Shown here: in pieces, positions 22,647 through 32,739 of the stretch
How the letters are laid out: every line of letters starts with the position of its first letter
How positions within the stretch are numbered: the first letter of the stretch is position 1
Assembly (NCBI RefSeq): GCF_014529535.1
Contig: NW_023503464.1
Location: 787,863-851,862, forward strand
DNA from: Bradysia coprophila
Taxonomy: Eukaryota; Arthropoda; Insecta; Diptera; Sciaridae
Length of the DNA stretch: 64,000 nucleotides
Direction of reading: 5' to 3'
The notes under the pieces: generated by a model
Databases searched by the model: none
The model's input: the letters and a program-made list of their open reading frames with translations, nothing else
What the model was told of the DNA's origin: nothing
Made by a program: the position numbers and the translations under genes

Positions 22647-25600
22647 ATGTCAGTAGTAACCGTTACGTTGTGTTTACTAGCTTGTATAGCTACTGTGCTA
22701 AGTCGACCCGATATCAATATTGAATCGAGGATTGTTGGTGGCCAAAATGCAGGGATTGGACAGTTTCCTCACCAAGTTTCGTTGCGACAGAATAATCAAC
22801 ATTACTGTGGCGGATCCATTATATCGCCTCTCAAAGTTTTAACAGCCGCACATTGCATTTATGGCCAATTAGTGACATTGAACACTGCCGTCGTCGGTAC
22901 AAATACACTCAACTCAGGCGGTGTATCTTATCTAGTTTTGTCTGGCACTTTCCATACATCTTATGACCCACAAACTTTGATAAACGATGTGGCGGTATTA
23001 ACTTTAGCACTTCCAATTCTATACAATCAATACGTTCAACCCATAAACTTAGCGACATCAAGTCCATCACCAGGTGAAACACTTACTTTGTCCGGATGGG
23101 GCTTAACAAGTGTAAGTTTTAGTTAAAGTTTATATTTTGAAAAGATTTTATTTTTAATGAGACATCGCAAAACAAGAAGAAGTGCTGAACATACCGTATA
23201 CAACGCATAACAACCTTAGAGAGGCGAATTTGTGAGAGGATTTTATATATTTTGTCTAAAAAATTCGCCTCTCTAAGGTTTTTATGCGTTGTACGGTATA
23301 TGTGCCTAAGCCACGAAACGCACTTCACCGTTTGCGCCGAGAAATGAAAGTTAGCGAGATGGAAGGAGGGAGCCTGTGAATGACAGTTGGCTTCTATGGG
23401 AGAGAATGTGAGAGAATTGCATACAAATTCTCTCACATTCTCTCCCATAGAAGTCAACTGTCATTCTCATATTCCGTTTGCGGTCTGCGTTTAAAGAGAT
23501 AATTTTCTAAACTGTGTGCCGCAGCGTAAGTGCATATGACTCTAATGCTTGATTTCATCTTACGCCGTTTACGCTCCGTTTACGTTATAAACAATAAAAA
23601 AGAGGCGTGGTGTAGCTAAACGGAGCGTAAACGGAGTAAGAGGAAATTTAGCATTGATATAAGGAGTTCTGTTGGTTGAAATTCCTCTCTCTCTATCTCT
23701 TTCCTTTTAAGTAATACGAATTCTCTCGTTACTCTCTTCCTCTCAAAAAGTACTCCGTTAAGAGTACCGTTTAGAATTTTGATTAGTTGAAATGTTTCAC
23801 GTGATTTTTTCAACCAATCAAAATTCTTAACAGCGCTCTCATCTGAGTTCATCATCACATCGTTCCAACGCACTTCAAGCAAAAGTAATCATAGTCGACA
23901 GCTGCCAAATATACTACTACTTTGTATGAAATGGTTTTTTACAGTGTTTTGTGACACAGTGTCAAGTTTAAGTACCCCAATAAGAGTACTACTCATGCTT
24001 GAAGTACGTTCCATATTAACATTCTGCGGAGCTCGTTGCTGCAACGTTGCTACAGCGTTGATCATTCGCGAAACGATAAACAATTCAAAAAAACGAGCCA
24101 TCAGAACAGTCGGAGCGTTTGCTGCGACTGAGCCCCGTACAAACCCGTATATCTATTGCGTACGTGACCCTAGTGCGTCTGTCACCCTACTTTGACCGTA
24201 AGCCTATTCGCCGGTTAAAGTAGTTAAAGTAAAATTATTATGTAATGTGTACATCTTAGAAATTGCGCATAGCGCAATTACGAAGCCCCGTACGACGTTC
24301 CTTTCAAATAAAACAAAAATTTCAAATAGCCCTAAAATTTTAATTTATTGAGTATAAATACACAATACACATAGGGCCTAGTATCGGCCTCAGTCCGAGG
24401 ATCCAATTTTTTTTTTCAACTACATTCTATTCGGCCTTTGATTACCTTCCAAATGAAACAAAAAATACGGAAAACGGATGAAATTTGCTCGAGTTATATG
24501 TAAAATACACTTAGGGCCCTAGTAGCGGCCTTACTCCGAGGACCCAAATTTAATTTTTTTTCAACAACATTCTATTCGGCCTTTGATTACCTTCCAAATG
24601 AAACAAAAATTACGAAAAACGGATGAAATTTGCTCGAGCTATATGTAAAATACACATAGGGCCCTAGTAGCAGCCTTAGTCCAAGGACCCAAATCTAATT
24701 TTTTTTTCAACAACATTTTATTCGGTGTTAGATTATCTTTCAAATGAAACATTACGAAAAACGGATGAAATTTACTCGAGTTGTATGTAAAATACGCATA
24801 GGGCACTAGTAGCGGCCTTAGTCCGAGGACCCAAATTTAATTTTTTTTTCAACAACATTCTATTCGGCCTTTGATTACCTTCCAAATGACACAAAAATTA
24901 CGAAAAACGGATGAAATTTACTCGAGTTGTATGTAAAATACGCATAGGGCCCTAGTAGCGGCCTTAGTCCGGACCCAATTTTTTTTTTCAACAACATTCT
25001 ATTCGGCCTTTGATTACCTTCCAAATGACACAAAAATTACGAAAAACGAATGAAATTTACTTGAGTTCTATGTAAAATACACATAGGGCCCTAGTAGCGG
25101 CCTTAGTCCGAGGACCCAAATTTATTTTTTTTTCAACAACATTCTATTCGGTGTTAGATTATCTTTCAAATGAAACATTACGAAAAACGGATGAAATTTA
25201 CTCGAGTTGTATGTAAAATACGCATAGGGCACTAGTAGCGGCCTTAGTCCGAGGACCCAAATTTAATTTTTTTTAACAACATTCTATTCGGTGTTCGATT
25301 ATCTTTCAAATGGAACAAAAATTACGAAAAACGGATGAAATTTACTCGAGTTGTATGTAAAATACGCATAGGGCCCTAGTAGCGGCCTTAGTCCGAAGAC
25401 CCAATTTTTTTTTTTCAACAACATTCTATTCGGCCTTTGATTACCTTCCAAATGACACAAAAATTACGAAAAACGAATGAAATTTACTTGAGTTCTATGT
25501 AAAATACACATAGGGCCCTAGTAGCTTTTCACTTCTAAGGCCCTAACTCACGGTCCACACACCCGATTTTAAAAACCTTTTTTTTCCTGGATTGATGTTG

Positions 25601-26326
25601 ACAATACCTATCATTTGCCGTGTCATTTACATTTCCATCGTTTATTTTGCCATAAATATCACCAAAAGACCTTAAATCACTTAGGTGGCCCTAACTCACG
25701 AAGGGCCGACCCGAATATGCCCATCTTCGAACTTAGCCTCACTATTTTGACTATCTTTCAGGGAAAAAAAAACAGACGGACAGACGGCCCAAATTTTTAT
25801 TGCGGATTCGTCATCTATGAACATAGACAAACACTTTGCCCTTACCGTCTGCTTCGAATTCCATCAATTACACACGGCATCGTAATCCTATAAGCCCCTT
25901 CGTACTTCGTACGGGGCTAAAAACTTTCATTGTTCGGTGACGTTCAGGTAATACAATTTTTCCAATTTTCAGTATCCGGGTAGCACTCCAAACGACTTGC
26001 AGTATATAAACCTTCAATCATTGGACCTTCAATCATGTGCTGAATCGTTGCAAGGAACCAGTCCAATTTCAACTGGTCATGTGTGCACAACATCGCCGGC
26101 AGGTCAAGGAGCCTGTCAAGGTGATTCTGGTGCGTTCAAAACGAACTCTCTTTTAGATGACCTAATAGAATAAACACGAAATCTAAAACTTTTTTCAGGC
26201 GGTCCATTAATTAATGCTGCAGGCGTCCAAGTAGGTATTGTGTCGTGGGGAGTGCCATGCGCTGTTGGTTACCCGGATGTTTTTTCCAGTGTGGCATTTT
26301 ATTATAGCTGGATTGAATCACATTGA
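22647..26326 (+). CDS. Secreted chymotrypsin-like serine protease A
   Basis: S1-family endopeptidase. Exons 22,647-23,111, 25,973-26,129 and 26,199-26,326 join in frame to 249 residues. A signal peptide (MSVVTVTLCLLACIATVLS) is followed by a short propeptide ending NIESR, then IVGG at residue 29, the activation site. The catalytic triad is present: His69 in TAAHC, Asp114 in NDVAVL, Ser207 in GDSGG. Six residues before the serine, where trypsins have Asp189, there is Gly (GACQGDSGG), and the pocket wall reads SWGVPC...GYPD. This points to chymotrypsin- or collagenase-like specificity rather than trypsin. Intron 1 is 2.9 kb because of MITEs and a satellite-bearing repeat. Probably a gut or haemolymph enzyme. 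Paralogue of protease B. Confidence 0.92.
23191..23299. repeat. MITE-like palindrome in protease A intron 1
   Basis: ATACCGTATACAACGCATAA and AACCTTAGAGAGGCGAATTT pair with their reverse complements on the right side; about 109 bp. Inserted in intron 1. Confidence 0.75.
23378..23466. repeat. Hairpin MITE, GAATGACAGTTGGC ends
   Basis: GAATGACAGTTGGCTTCTAT and GGGAGAGAATGTGAGAGAAT pair with the right arm around a loop of about ten bases (GCATACAA). Near-perfect stem of about 38 bp. Confidence 0.75.
23544..23655. repeat. MITE-like hairpin, AATGCTTGATTTC ends
   Basis: AATGCTTGATTTCATCTTAC and GCCGTTTACGCTCCGTTTAC pair imperfectly with GTAAACGGAGTAAGAGGAAA and TTTAGCATT. A shorter relative is at 47,611-47,669, where AATCAAGCAT closes the right end. 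Confidence 0.65.
24131..25918 (+). mobile_element. Repeat family B, copy 1, carrying a satellite array
   Basis: A 1.79-kb repeat inside intron 1 of protease A; copy 2 is inverted at 43,216-44,907 and a fragment lies at 54,010-54,120. Left end AGCCCCGTACAAACCCG (with a second such start, AGCCCCGTACGACG, at 24,285); right end GTACTTCGTACGGGGCTAA, so AGCCCCGTAC is inverted at the ends. The right end is a hairpin (AGCCCCTTCGTAC...GTACGGGGCT) running into CTAA. Internal TGAGTTAG-type modules and a GACGGACAGACGG run are shared with family A. No protein is encoded. It may be Helentron/DINE-like; a TIR transposon is the alternative. Confidence 0.6.
24360..25530 (+). repeat. Satellite array, units about 135-150 bp
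   Basis: About nine units, each with CATAGGGCCCTAGTAGCGGC, a poly-T tract, CAACAACATTCTATTCGG, then AATTACGAAAAACGGATGAA. Units differ by small substitutions and by T-tract length. The inverse array in copy 2 has about eight units of the same sequence. Confidence 0.9.
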
Positions 26327-26825
26327 AATTTCAGACATTTATAGGTGAAATGAATTTGTTCTGCAAATATACCGCACCCCCTTAATGTTTTGATTATTTT
26401 TCTTACTTTTCGTACTTTTCTTGGGTGGAGTTGATAGGAGGTGGCCAATACAACAAGAAATGTAGTGTCAGTCTTCTTTTCGAAAATACCCTCTCTTCCC
26501 TCATTGGCTGACGGAGGGCAATAAACTCAATTTGTGGGAACCGTTAAGTGTAATCAAGCTCGTTGCCAAATACAGCATTTAAAATATTAGATGAAAATTA
26601 TTAAGTTTTGAAACTTTAAATCAAAAAAAGATCTTGCTCGCTTCGCTCGCATTTTCAGCTTATTGCATCCACTGATTTAATGAAAAGCGTTCCCCTCGCT
26701 TTCAGGGGAAATAAGACACCTTTTATCAATTGAAGTGTCAGATCAAAACAAATTTCGTTCGCTTCACTATAATTGCGTATTCAATTTTGTTAATCAATTC
26801 AACTTGAGCACTAAATTGTAAATTA

Positions 26826-26831
26826 TTTATT
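26826..26831 (-). terminator. Poly(A) signal, secreted Cys-rich gene copy 1
   Basis: Reads AATAAA on the minus strand, about 66 bases past the stop codon. Copy 2 has the same signal at 40,170-40,175. Confidence 0.7.
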
Positions 26832-26896
26832 TCAATTGAAACAGCTTTACAGTGTTCTACGTTGCTTGAAAGAAACTGATTCGCAAGACTTAAATT

Positions 26897-29365
26897 TTAA
26901 TCAATTTTATCGAGACCTGTAAGGTATGCTTTGTACGCATCAGCATCAATATAAGCTTTGTTATAACTTAAACCGAGGCTGCATGCTCCGGTATATACCG
27001 TATTATCTGGAGGTTTGCCAGATAGTTGTGAGATTATCAGTTCTGGAAATGTAGATGGTATTGCATTTATGTTTGGTGTAATGCCTATACAGTCCAAGTA
27101 TTTGCAGCACGGTGTAAAAACCATTTGGGTTGGTTTGTTCACACTGTCACGAGTCATACCACACGATCTTCCGAGATGCTGACAATTATTGAAATCCACT
27201 TTAAGTCCAAGGGACGCTCTGGCATCTGCCATCGGACCTGCAACAGTATGAATAACACAGTTTACAATGTAACCTTTATATATTATTTTGCGGTGAAAAA
27301 ACTCGTGTTTTCTCATTTCAAAAGCGTTGAGAAAATTTCAAATTTGTGACCGGATTTTTGTGGTCACTTCGTTCGGGCTACAATTCGCGAAATTGCCTAA
27401 AAACAATCGTCCAAAACAGATACACAAATAACTATTTCAACTCCTCGGCGAATTCATTAAAATGAATACACGGCGTTTGAATAGCTACTTTCGTACACTC
27501 GTTTTCTCACTTCGCAAGCAACAGCTTTGACTCTCCTACAGTGAACGACATCTGAAATGTCTCACTGTCATTTTTTTCAGAGAATGTCATTGTGAATTTG
27601 CAATGACACAATGAAATTCTCAGAAAAATTTGACAGTGAGACATTTGAGATGTCGTTCACTGTAAGCAACTAGAAATTGCAATGCAACATGATGCGGCAA
27701 TTCCACATGAATGGATGTGTCGTAATGTCCTTACGGTTAACGTTAAAAAATCGTGTTACATGACGTTTGTGCGCTCAAAAAGTATTGCGGACATGAACAT
27801 ACTTGTCGATGGCGTAAACATAAAGAGAGTACGGACATTCGATTACCTTGGCTTGATTAAAAACTTTCTTTTGAGAGTCATATTGATCATTCGGCCATTT
27901 ATTTCTTTAGCGTCGTGGAAAGTTTATTCCAATTGAAAGGAGCCACCTGTTATTCATGCTTCCGATTTATGGCGAAGGACTCAAAACAAAAATAGAGCAG
28001 CGTGTTCAGAATGGATGTCTGAAGGAATTGTACCGGCTCCCTCGGGATACTCCTACGACTTACTTGTATAGTGACTCTACCTTGCCAATGAATAAGCTGA
28101 TCGTAGTTGAGAGGATAATTCAAATACATAAGATGGTCAACACGCCATTCTGTTCATGGAAGATTCACTAGACGTGGAAATAACATTTTCGTTGCTGCTG
28201 GCCATCCTAGCATATTGAAGACCCTTATAACGCTTTGGATGAGGAATTACGTTGTATTAGAAGTGCCAAATCTTTTAGAGAAAAGCTAAGGATCAAAGTG
28301 ATGAAGGACATAAATGAGAGGACATAAAGAAATCGCAAGGCACACTGTTTCTTCGGAAACTATTGAACTGTTAAGTTGTATTCTCGCAGCTATCGTGATT
28401 GTTATATATACAAGGGAAAATGATAAAAAATATTTTCAACAAACCGAGTTAAGATCAATGCACCCTTTCCATATTTGTAGCCTACATTTAGGCGGAAAAA
28501 TGTTGCTCTTAAAGCAGAATACAAAAGGACCCATGTAAACGGCCGATACAAAAGCGCAATTAATATTGCGCTTATGTAATGGGCCGTTTAATCTACCAAT
28601 TTCCTCTCTATTTAAAAAAAACTTCGTTTTGACGCTGTCCTTAATCATTCGATTATAGAGTGATACACTGTTGACTAATTTCTAATTTCACATATAAAAT
28701 GCAAAGGCTACGTTGCATTTTTACCACCTTCATAAGCTAGAGAGGGCATTGAATCTACTAATAAATTTGGGAAACAACTTATAAATTGCGTCATTCATCA
28801 ACTGTGTTGATAACAAAAACGATACGCTTGATTCCTTGCAATAGCCAATATTTAAAACGTAGCTTCTCTTCTTTTCCACACTAGCACCTAAGAAAAGAAA
28901 ATACTGAGGAAGGACCAGAAAATTTGTTATTTGTTTCGATTCGTAGTTTCGGAGATTCGTATCGATCGGTGAATGAAGTTAAACTGGAGGCCTCGTCCAA
29001 CAACCTTCCAACGTCTGAAAATATTTTTATTATCAAAAAACTGTCTGTAGCTCTGATATCTCGTAAAAATGGGAGTATCTTCGACAATCATGGGCGCGCG
29101 TAACATACATACTGAAGTTCGCCAATTCAATTCCAAATTCCGGAAAACCATTCTTTTTAATTCGGTTCAACTTTATCGTTCTTAAATCGGAAATAATTAC
29201 AACTTTTTCTGTCAGGTGCTCTGGCACCCAACGCCATCAACACTGAAAAACAGTTTTTTTTGAAGCACTTGTTCCATTACCAAAACTCTTACCCGTGTCT
29301 TCATCAGCTCCGATTCCCGAAAAAACGGCGATTAAGCACATAGAGAAAACACACACAAAATTCAT
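26897..29365 (-). CDS. Secreted cysteine-rich protein, copy 1
   Basis: Two exons: 29,365-29,293 (73 nt, ends ACACGG|GTAAGA) and 27,237-26,897 (341 nt, after TTGCAG); together 137 residues. Exon 1 alone encodes a signal peptide (MNFVCVFSMCLIAVFSGIGA). The mature part has six cysteines at residues 43, 50, 68, 69, 74 and 110: C-x6-C-x17-CC-x4-C-x35-C. The order C, C, CC, C, C is the one used by inhibitor-cystine-knot peptides, but the long last loop and acidic tail (YIDADAYKAYLTGLDKID) are unlike classic knottins, so the fold is inference. I do not recognise the family. Lies tail-to-tail with protease A, 570 bp away. Its 2.06-kb intron holds a MITE and a LINE piece absent from copy 2. Confidence 0.8.
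27539..27662. mobile_element. TA-flanked MITE in intron of copy 1
   Basis: Ends CAGTGAACGACATCTGAAAT and, inverted, CAGTGAACGACATCTCAAAT, flanked by TA on both sides (27,537-27,538 and 27,663-27,664), as in Tc1/mariner-type insertions. The matching place in copy 2 (near 40,867) reads CTCCTAAGCAAC with a single TA and no element: an empty site. Confidence 0.85.
27700..28330 (+). mobile_element. LINE relic, C-terminal part of reverse transcriptase
   Basis: Pieces of frame encode WMCRNVLTVNVKKSCYMTF, then VRTFDYLGL, then LKTKIEQRVQNGCLKELYRL. This matches the region after the catalytic core of Jockey/I/R1-type LINE reverse transcriptases (family pattern 'W...N.L.LN..K..yM.f', 'v..fkYLGl', 'lQn..lr.l..l'). 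At least one stop and frame slips interrupt it and no 5' part is present: a dead, truncated copy. It is absent from the intron of copy 2. Confidence 0.6.
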
Positions 29366-30275
29366 CGTACAATGCAATGTAGCAGCTGATCAGTCAGACT
29401 ATAAACCTCTTAAGAATGTAAGTCGATTCTTACAAATCGATGTCTTAAATACGTTTTTTGTTTGCGTACCTGATTTTTTTTATCATAAGCGTTTTAAAGT
29501 TTTTACAGGGCTCCCACGTGCTCTTATTTCCTATCATAGCCAGGGAACTTGTCAATTTGAGCAACGTGTCTTAAACAATGACAGCTCCCTATAAACTTTT
29601 GTAACATTGTGGTTAGCTTGGTGAAAATGACAGCTCATTTGACATCTCAAACGACATTGACAATGATATATTCGCTTACGTTCGCTGCGGTATCTTTTTT
29701 TTGAAAACACAGCATTTTTATGATTGGTACAACTTTTGTGTGTGCATTGACCATTGTCAGTGTTCAGAGCTTTTCTCCAATTGGAAGAACGAACCGAAAC
29801 GAATGCAGCTTTCTCGCGATTTAAGTTAAAGAACACTGCTTCTAGAGATATCGAATATTCCAGACGATCGAGTTTGTCCAGCCAGGCGGTATTACATTTT
29901 TGAGTGTTTTTCGAATCCGATAACTTTGAAACTTACTAACTCAATAAATAAATTAAAAAAATGCAAAATCGCTAATTTTACCTAACAGCCAGCGAATTTA
30001 TAAGTTTGTGGAAAAATACGAATACAAATTCGCTGACTGTAATAGGAAATAAGTGGGATCCCTGTCAAAATTTAAAATGCTTATGATAAAAAAAACAGGA
30101 ACTCAATCAAAAGAAAACGCATTTGGGGTTTGGAAAAAAGCATAATTTTAATTTTATTAATTTAATTTATCAATGGTTCAACAACATAATATGATACCAA
30201 CAACTTATTAGCACAGCTTTAAATTTACATTATTCTTTTGTTCTGTGTTCTACATATTTATGGTGCTATGGTGGG

Positions 30276-30799
30276 GTTCCCAGACAATATTTTTATAATG
30301 TAATCACATTCTTTATACAAAATAAAACAATTCTGCGTTTACAGATTTTATTTTTGCGATAATTAAAATACTTTTAAAAAACATTTTAATAATTTTGTAC
30401 GACTTTCTTCCAAATATTTTTCAATATTCACAAAGACTGTAAGTTTTTTTAGAACAGTTTAGAACTGTCATTTACTAACACACATAAACAACTAGGCCCC
30501 ACAGGGACTATCTTTGAGAAATCAGATTTCTCAAAAACTTCTCAAATTTTTTTAAGCTTAAAACATGCGTGCATGGTTTAACAATGTAATTGTACATGCA
30601 GACAGACAAAAAAGTAACCAGAGAACTCGTACAGTCAAAAAAGAGTAAGAAGAAGTAATTGAAGCTTTCGATATTCAGTTTTCAAGTATTTATCAAAACT
30701 AGTTGTCTAAATCAGTTCCTAAAACGTTTAATTGTCTACATCGTCAGACACGTAACAAAGTTAATTTTCTAAATTTTATTCAGAAGAATAGGAAAAAAA
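30276..30799. other. Intergenic, no gene seen
   Basis: AT-rich sequence between the duplicated segment and repeat family A. Nothing recognised. Confidence 0.4.
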
Positions 30800-31428
30800 C
30801 ATAGCTAACGCCGACCCGTACGAAACACCTATTCGTATCAAAAGCCTTTAATGTGAAACTCTTCATTTCTCTTACTTCATTTTCTTCTCTGCTGAAAAAC
30901 TATTCTTCCTTTTAAATCACTTACATTATCCACTCTTTGCCTTGTTATCATATACAATTAAATTGCCGGAGGCAATATAGACAGCCCCGTACGAAGTCAA
31001 ATTTCATAAATTCCTATTTAAACAGCTATATACCGCTATATTTACCTATATTTCACTGTAAATAAACATTTCACAGAGGAATATGCTATTATATAGCTCT
31101 ATATGTCTGTATATAGCTCAATATAGCTGTATATAGGTATATATAGATGTCCATATATGGAATCCCTGAAACCCCTCACACTTAACGCATTATTTCCATG
31201 TTAACAGAAACTCTCTAAGCATCATTTTTCCCACTTTATATCGTTTTACTAAAATCCAATATGGCCGCCGGCAGCCATTTTGTTAGGAGACCGGAAATAG
31301 TACCGACGCTTTACATTCGTTAATACCTTTCAAACAAAAAAAAATTCATGAAATTCGGTCAAAATTTACTCGAGATATTGTCAAAATACACCACGTTCAC
31401 TGTACTTCCGAGTAGCCAGATAAGAGCT

Positions 31429-31710
31429 TATGGGATCCTGCTACTTTACAAGTGAAAGACTTGTGGTTAGGATTGAATCCAAATGGAGAATGAATAATTT
31501 ATTTACTAATTCCAGCTATTTTATACACGGTTTGGTTTGAACTAGAAAACGTAATTTAGTTGTTTTAACAACAAAAACAAAATTGAGTTTGACAACGTAA
31601 TGACAATTCAGTTAATCATCTGGCGCAGCTGGTGATTGGAATTAATTTGATGATTGGATGAGTGCGTTCGATGGTTGTGTTGTAGGTTTTATGCGACCGA
31701 GGGCACCACA
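31429..31710 (-). repeat. 3' LTR of gypsy element
   Basis: 282 bp, identical by eye to 36,807-37,088. On the element's strand it begins TGTGGTGCCC and follows the polypurine tract. Confidence 0.93.
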
Positions 31711-32562
31711 TTACTCCCCCTTTGATGAAGTGTTACAGTTTGGATTTTCGTCTTCGGAGTCCGAACCAGAAGATGATGATGAATCTGACAGTTGCGGATA
31801 TTGAACGTCCAGTTCGTCTTCTGCTGACCAGTCTTCGACCATTGGTTTAGGGTTGGAAGCAATGTCCCGTTGCGGTGTGATGTTTTGTTGATTGAGCAAT
31901 TCCGGAACCGAAGTTGTTTGGTTTACCGCCAAGCTGTTTGTTGCAAGCGGTTGGTTGTTTGAAGATTGGCTAACGGGAATTCTTTGTCGTCGTGCTGCCG
32001 GGTTTGCCGAGCCGTTGATGTTGACCGTGTGATTAGACGATGTGGATTGTAGAATCGGTGGCGGAGAGAATGAACACGGTGCGATGCAATTAGCCGAAGT
32101 CACGCCAAATTGGCGGTGATACCAACAGATTCGATTGATGGTTGATGATGTTGGTCTGGGTAACGGGACTGCTGCCTTTCGAACAGCCTGGTTTAACGCC
32201 AATTTGTACATACGATTGATTTTAAATCCATTTTGCGCACGCGGTTGATTAATTCTATCCGGACAGGTTGTGAATGTTGCCGTTGGCATGGTATTGGCCG
32301 GTCGAGTTGCAATTGGTGCGGTAGGCATTGATGCGGCGTGTTGCGTACGCCTGATCGAAACATTGTTTGTCGATTCGGCCGAACAGTTTACCGTTGAATT
32401 CAATCGTGAACGTAGTAAATGCTGGGTTTCCAGTGAAATTGAGCGTAGCTCCCGGATTGCTGCGTCTTGTTGGTTTAAGTCGGAAAGCATCCGGTTCACT
32501 TGCTGCAGTAGTTCAACTAACCATGCCGGTGGTTGTACTGGAAACGTAGATCTTGGTGCCAT
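31711..32562 (-). CDS. Third frame of gypsy element, gag-like CHCC motif
   Basis: 283 residues in the position where some gypsy-group elements carry env, but with no signal peptide or membrane span. It has an N-terminal leucine-rich helix-like stretch (WLVELLQQVNRMLSDLNQQD), a CHCC motif near residue 145 (CWYHRQFGVTSANCIAPC) very like the gag motif of the same element, and an acidic serine-rich tail. Its last codons and stop read through the purine tract up to the LTR edge. Function unknown; nucleic-acid binding is a guess from the motif. Confidence 0.75.
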   Translation of the reverse strand: MAPRSTFPVQPPAWLVELLQQVNRMLSDLNQQDAAIRELRSISLETQHLLRSRLNSTVNCSAESTNNVSIRRTQHAASMPTAPIATRPANTMPTATFTTCPDRINQPRAQNGFKINRMYKLALNQAVRKAAVPLPRPTSSTINRICWYHRQFGVTSANCIAPCSFSPPPILQSTSSNHTVNINGSANPAARRQRIPVSQSSNNQPLATNSLAVNQTTSVPELLNQQNITPQRDIASNPKPMVEDWSAEDELDVQYPQLSDSSSSSGSDSEDENPNCNTSSKGE

Positions 32563-32739
32563 TTTGTTTTTATAAGAAAATGGTTGATTGAAAATGTAAA
32601 AAACTCTTGTTGAGCTTGCTTACGCTTGAACTCGTTGATTAGAAAGAAAGATGTTGACATTTAGTTCTCCTTAAATAGGCAAAAATTCCGGGAATTTTGG
32701 TGTTTCAACAAAATGGAGAACGAAGCATGTCGGATGAGT

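Larger units (their letters stand above)
26335..30275. repeat. Duplicated segment, copy 1
   Basis: Collinear with 39,350-42,435 in the same orientation. Shared blocks: the protease 3' flank (GTGAAATGAATTTGTTCTGC onward), the whole secreted cysteine-rich gene, its upstream region, and a final block ending near TTCTGTGTTCTACATATTT. Copy-specific inserts are a MITE and a LINE piece in the intron of copy 1, and unassigned blocks near 39,840-40,120, 41,390-41,630 and 41,750-42,110 in copy 2. Identity is very high in the exons. Confidence 0.8.

Noticed and set aside
25615-25893. Open frame with a GPNSRRADPNM phrase, also at 43,314-43,550 on the minus strand
   Set aside because: Present in both copies of non-coding repeat family B and built over GACGGACAGACGG runs; repeat translation only.
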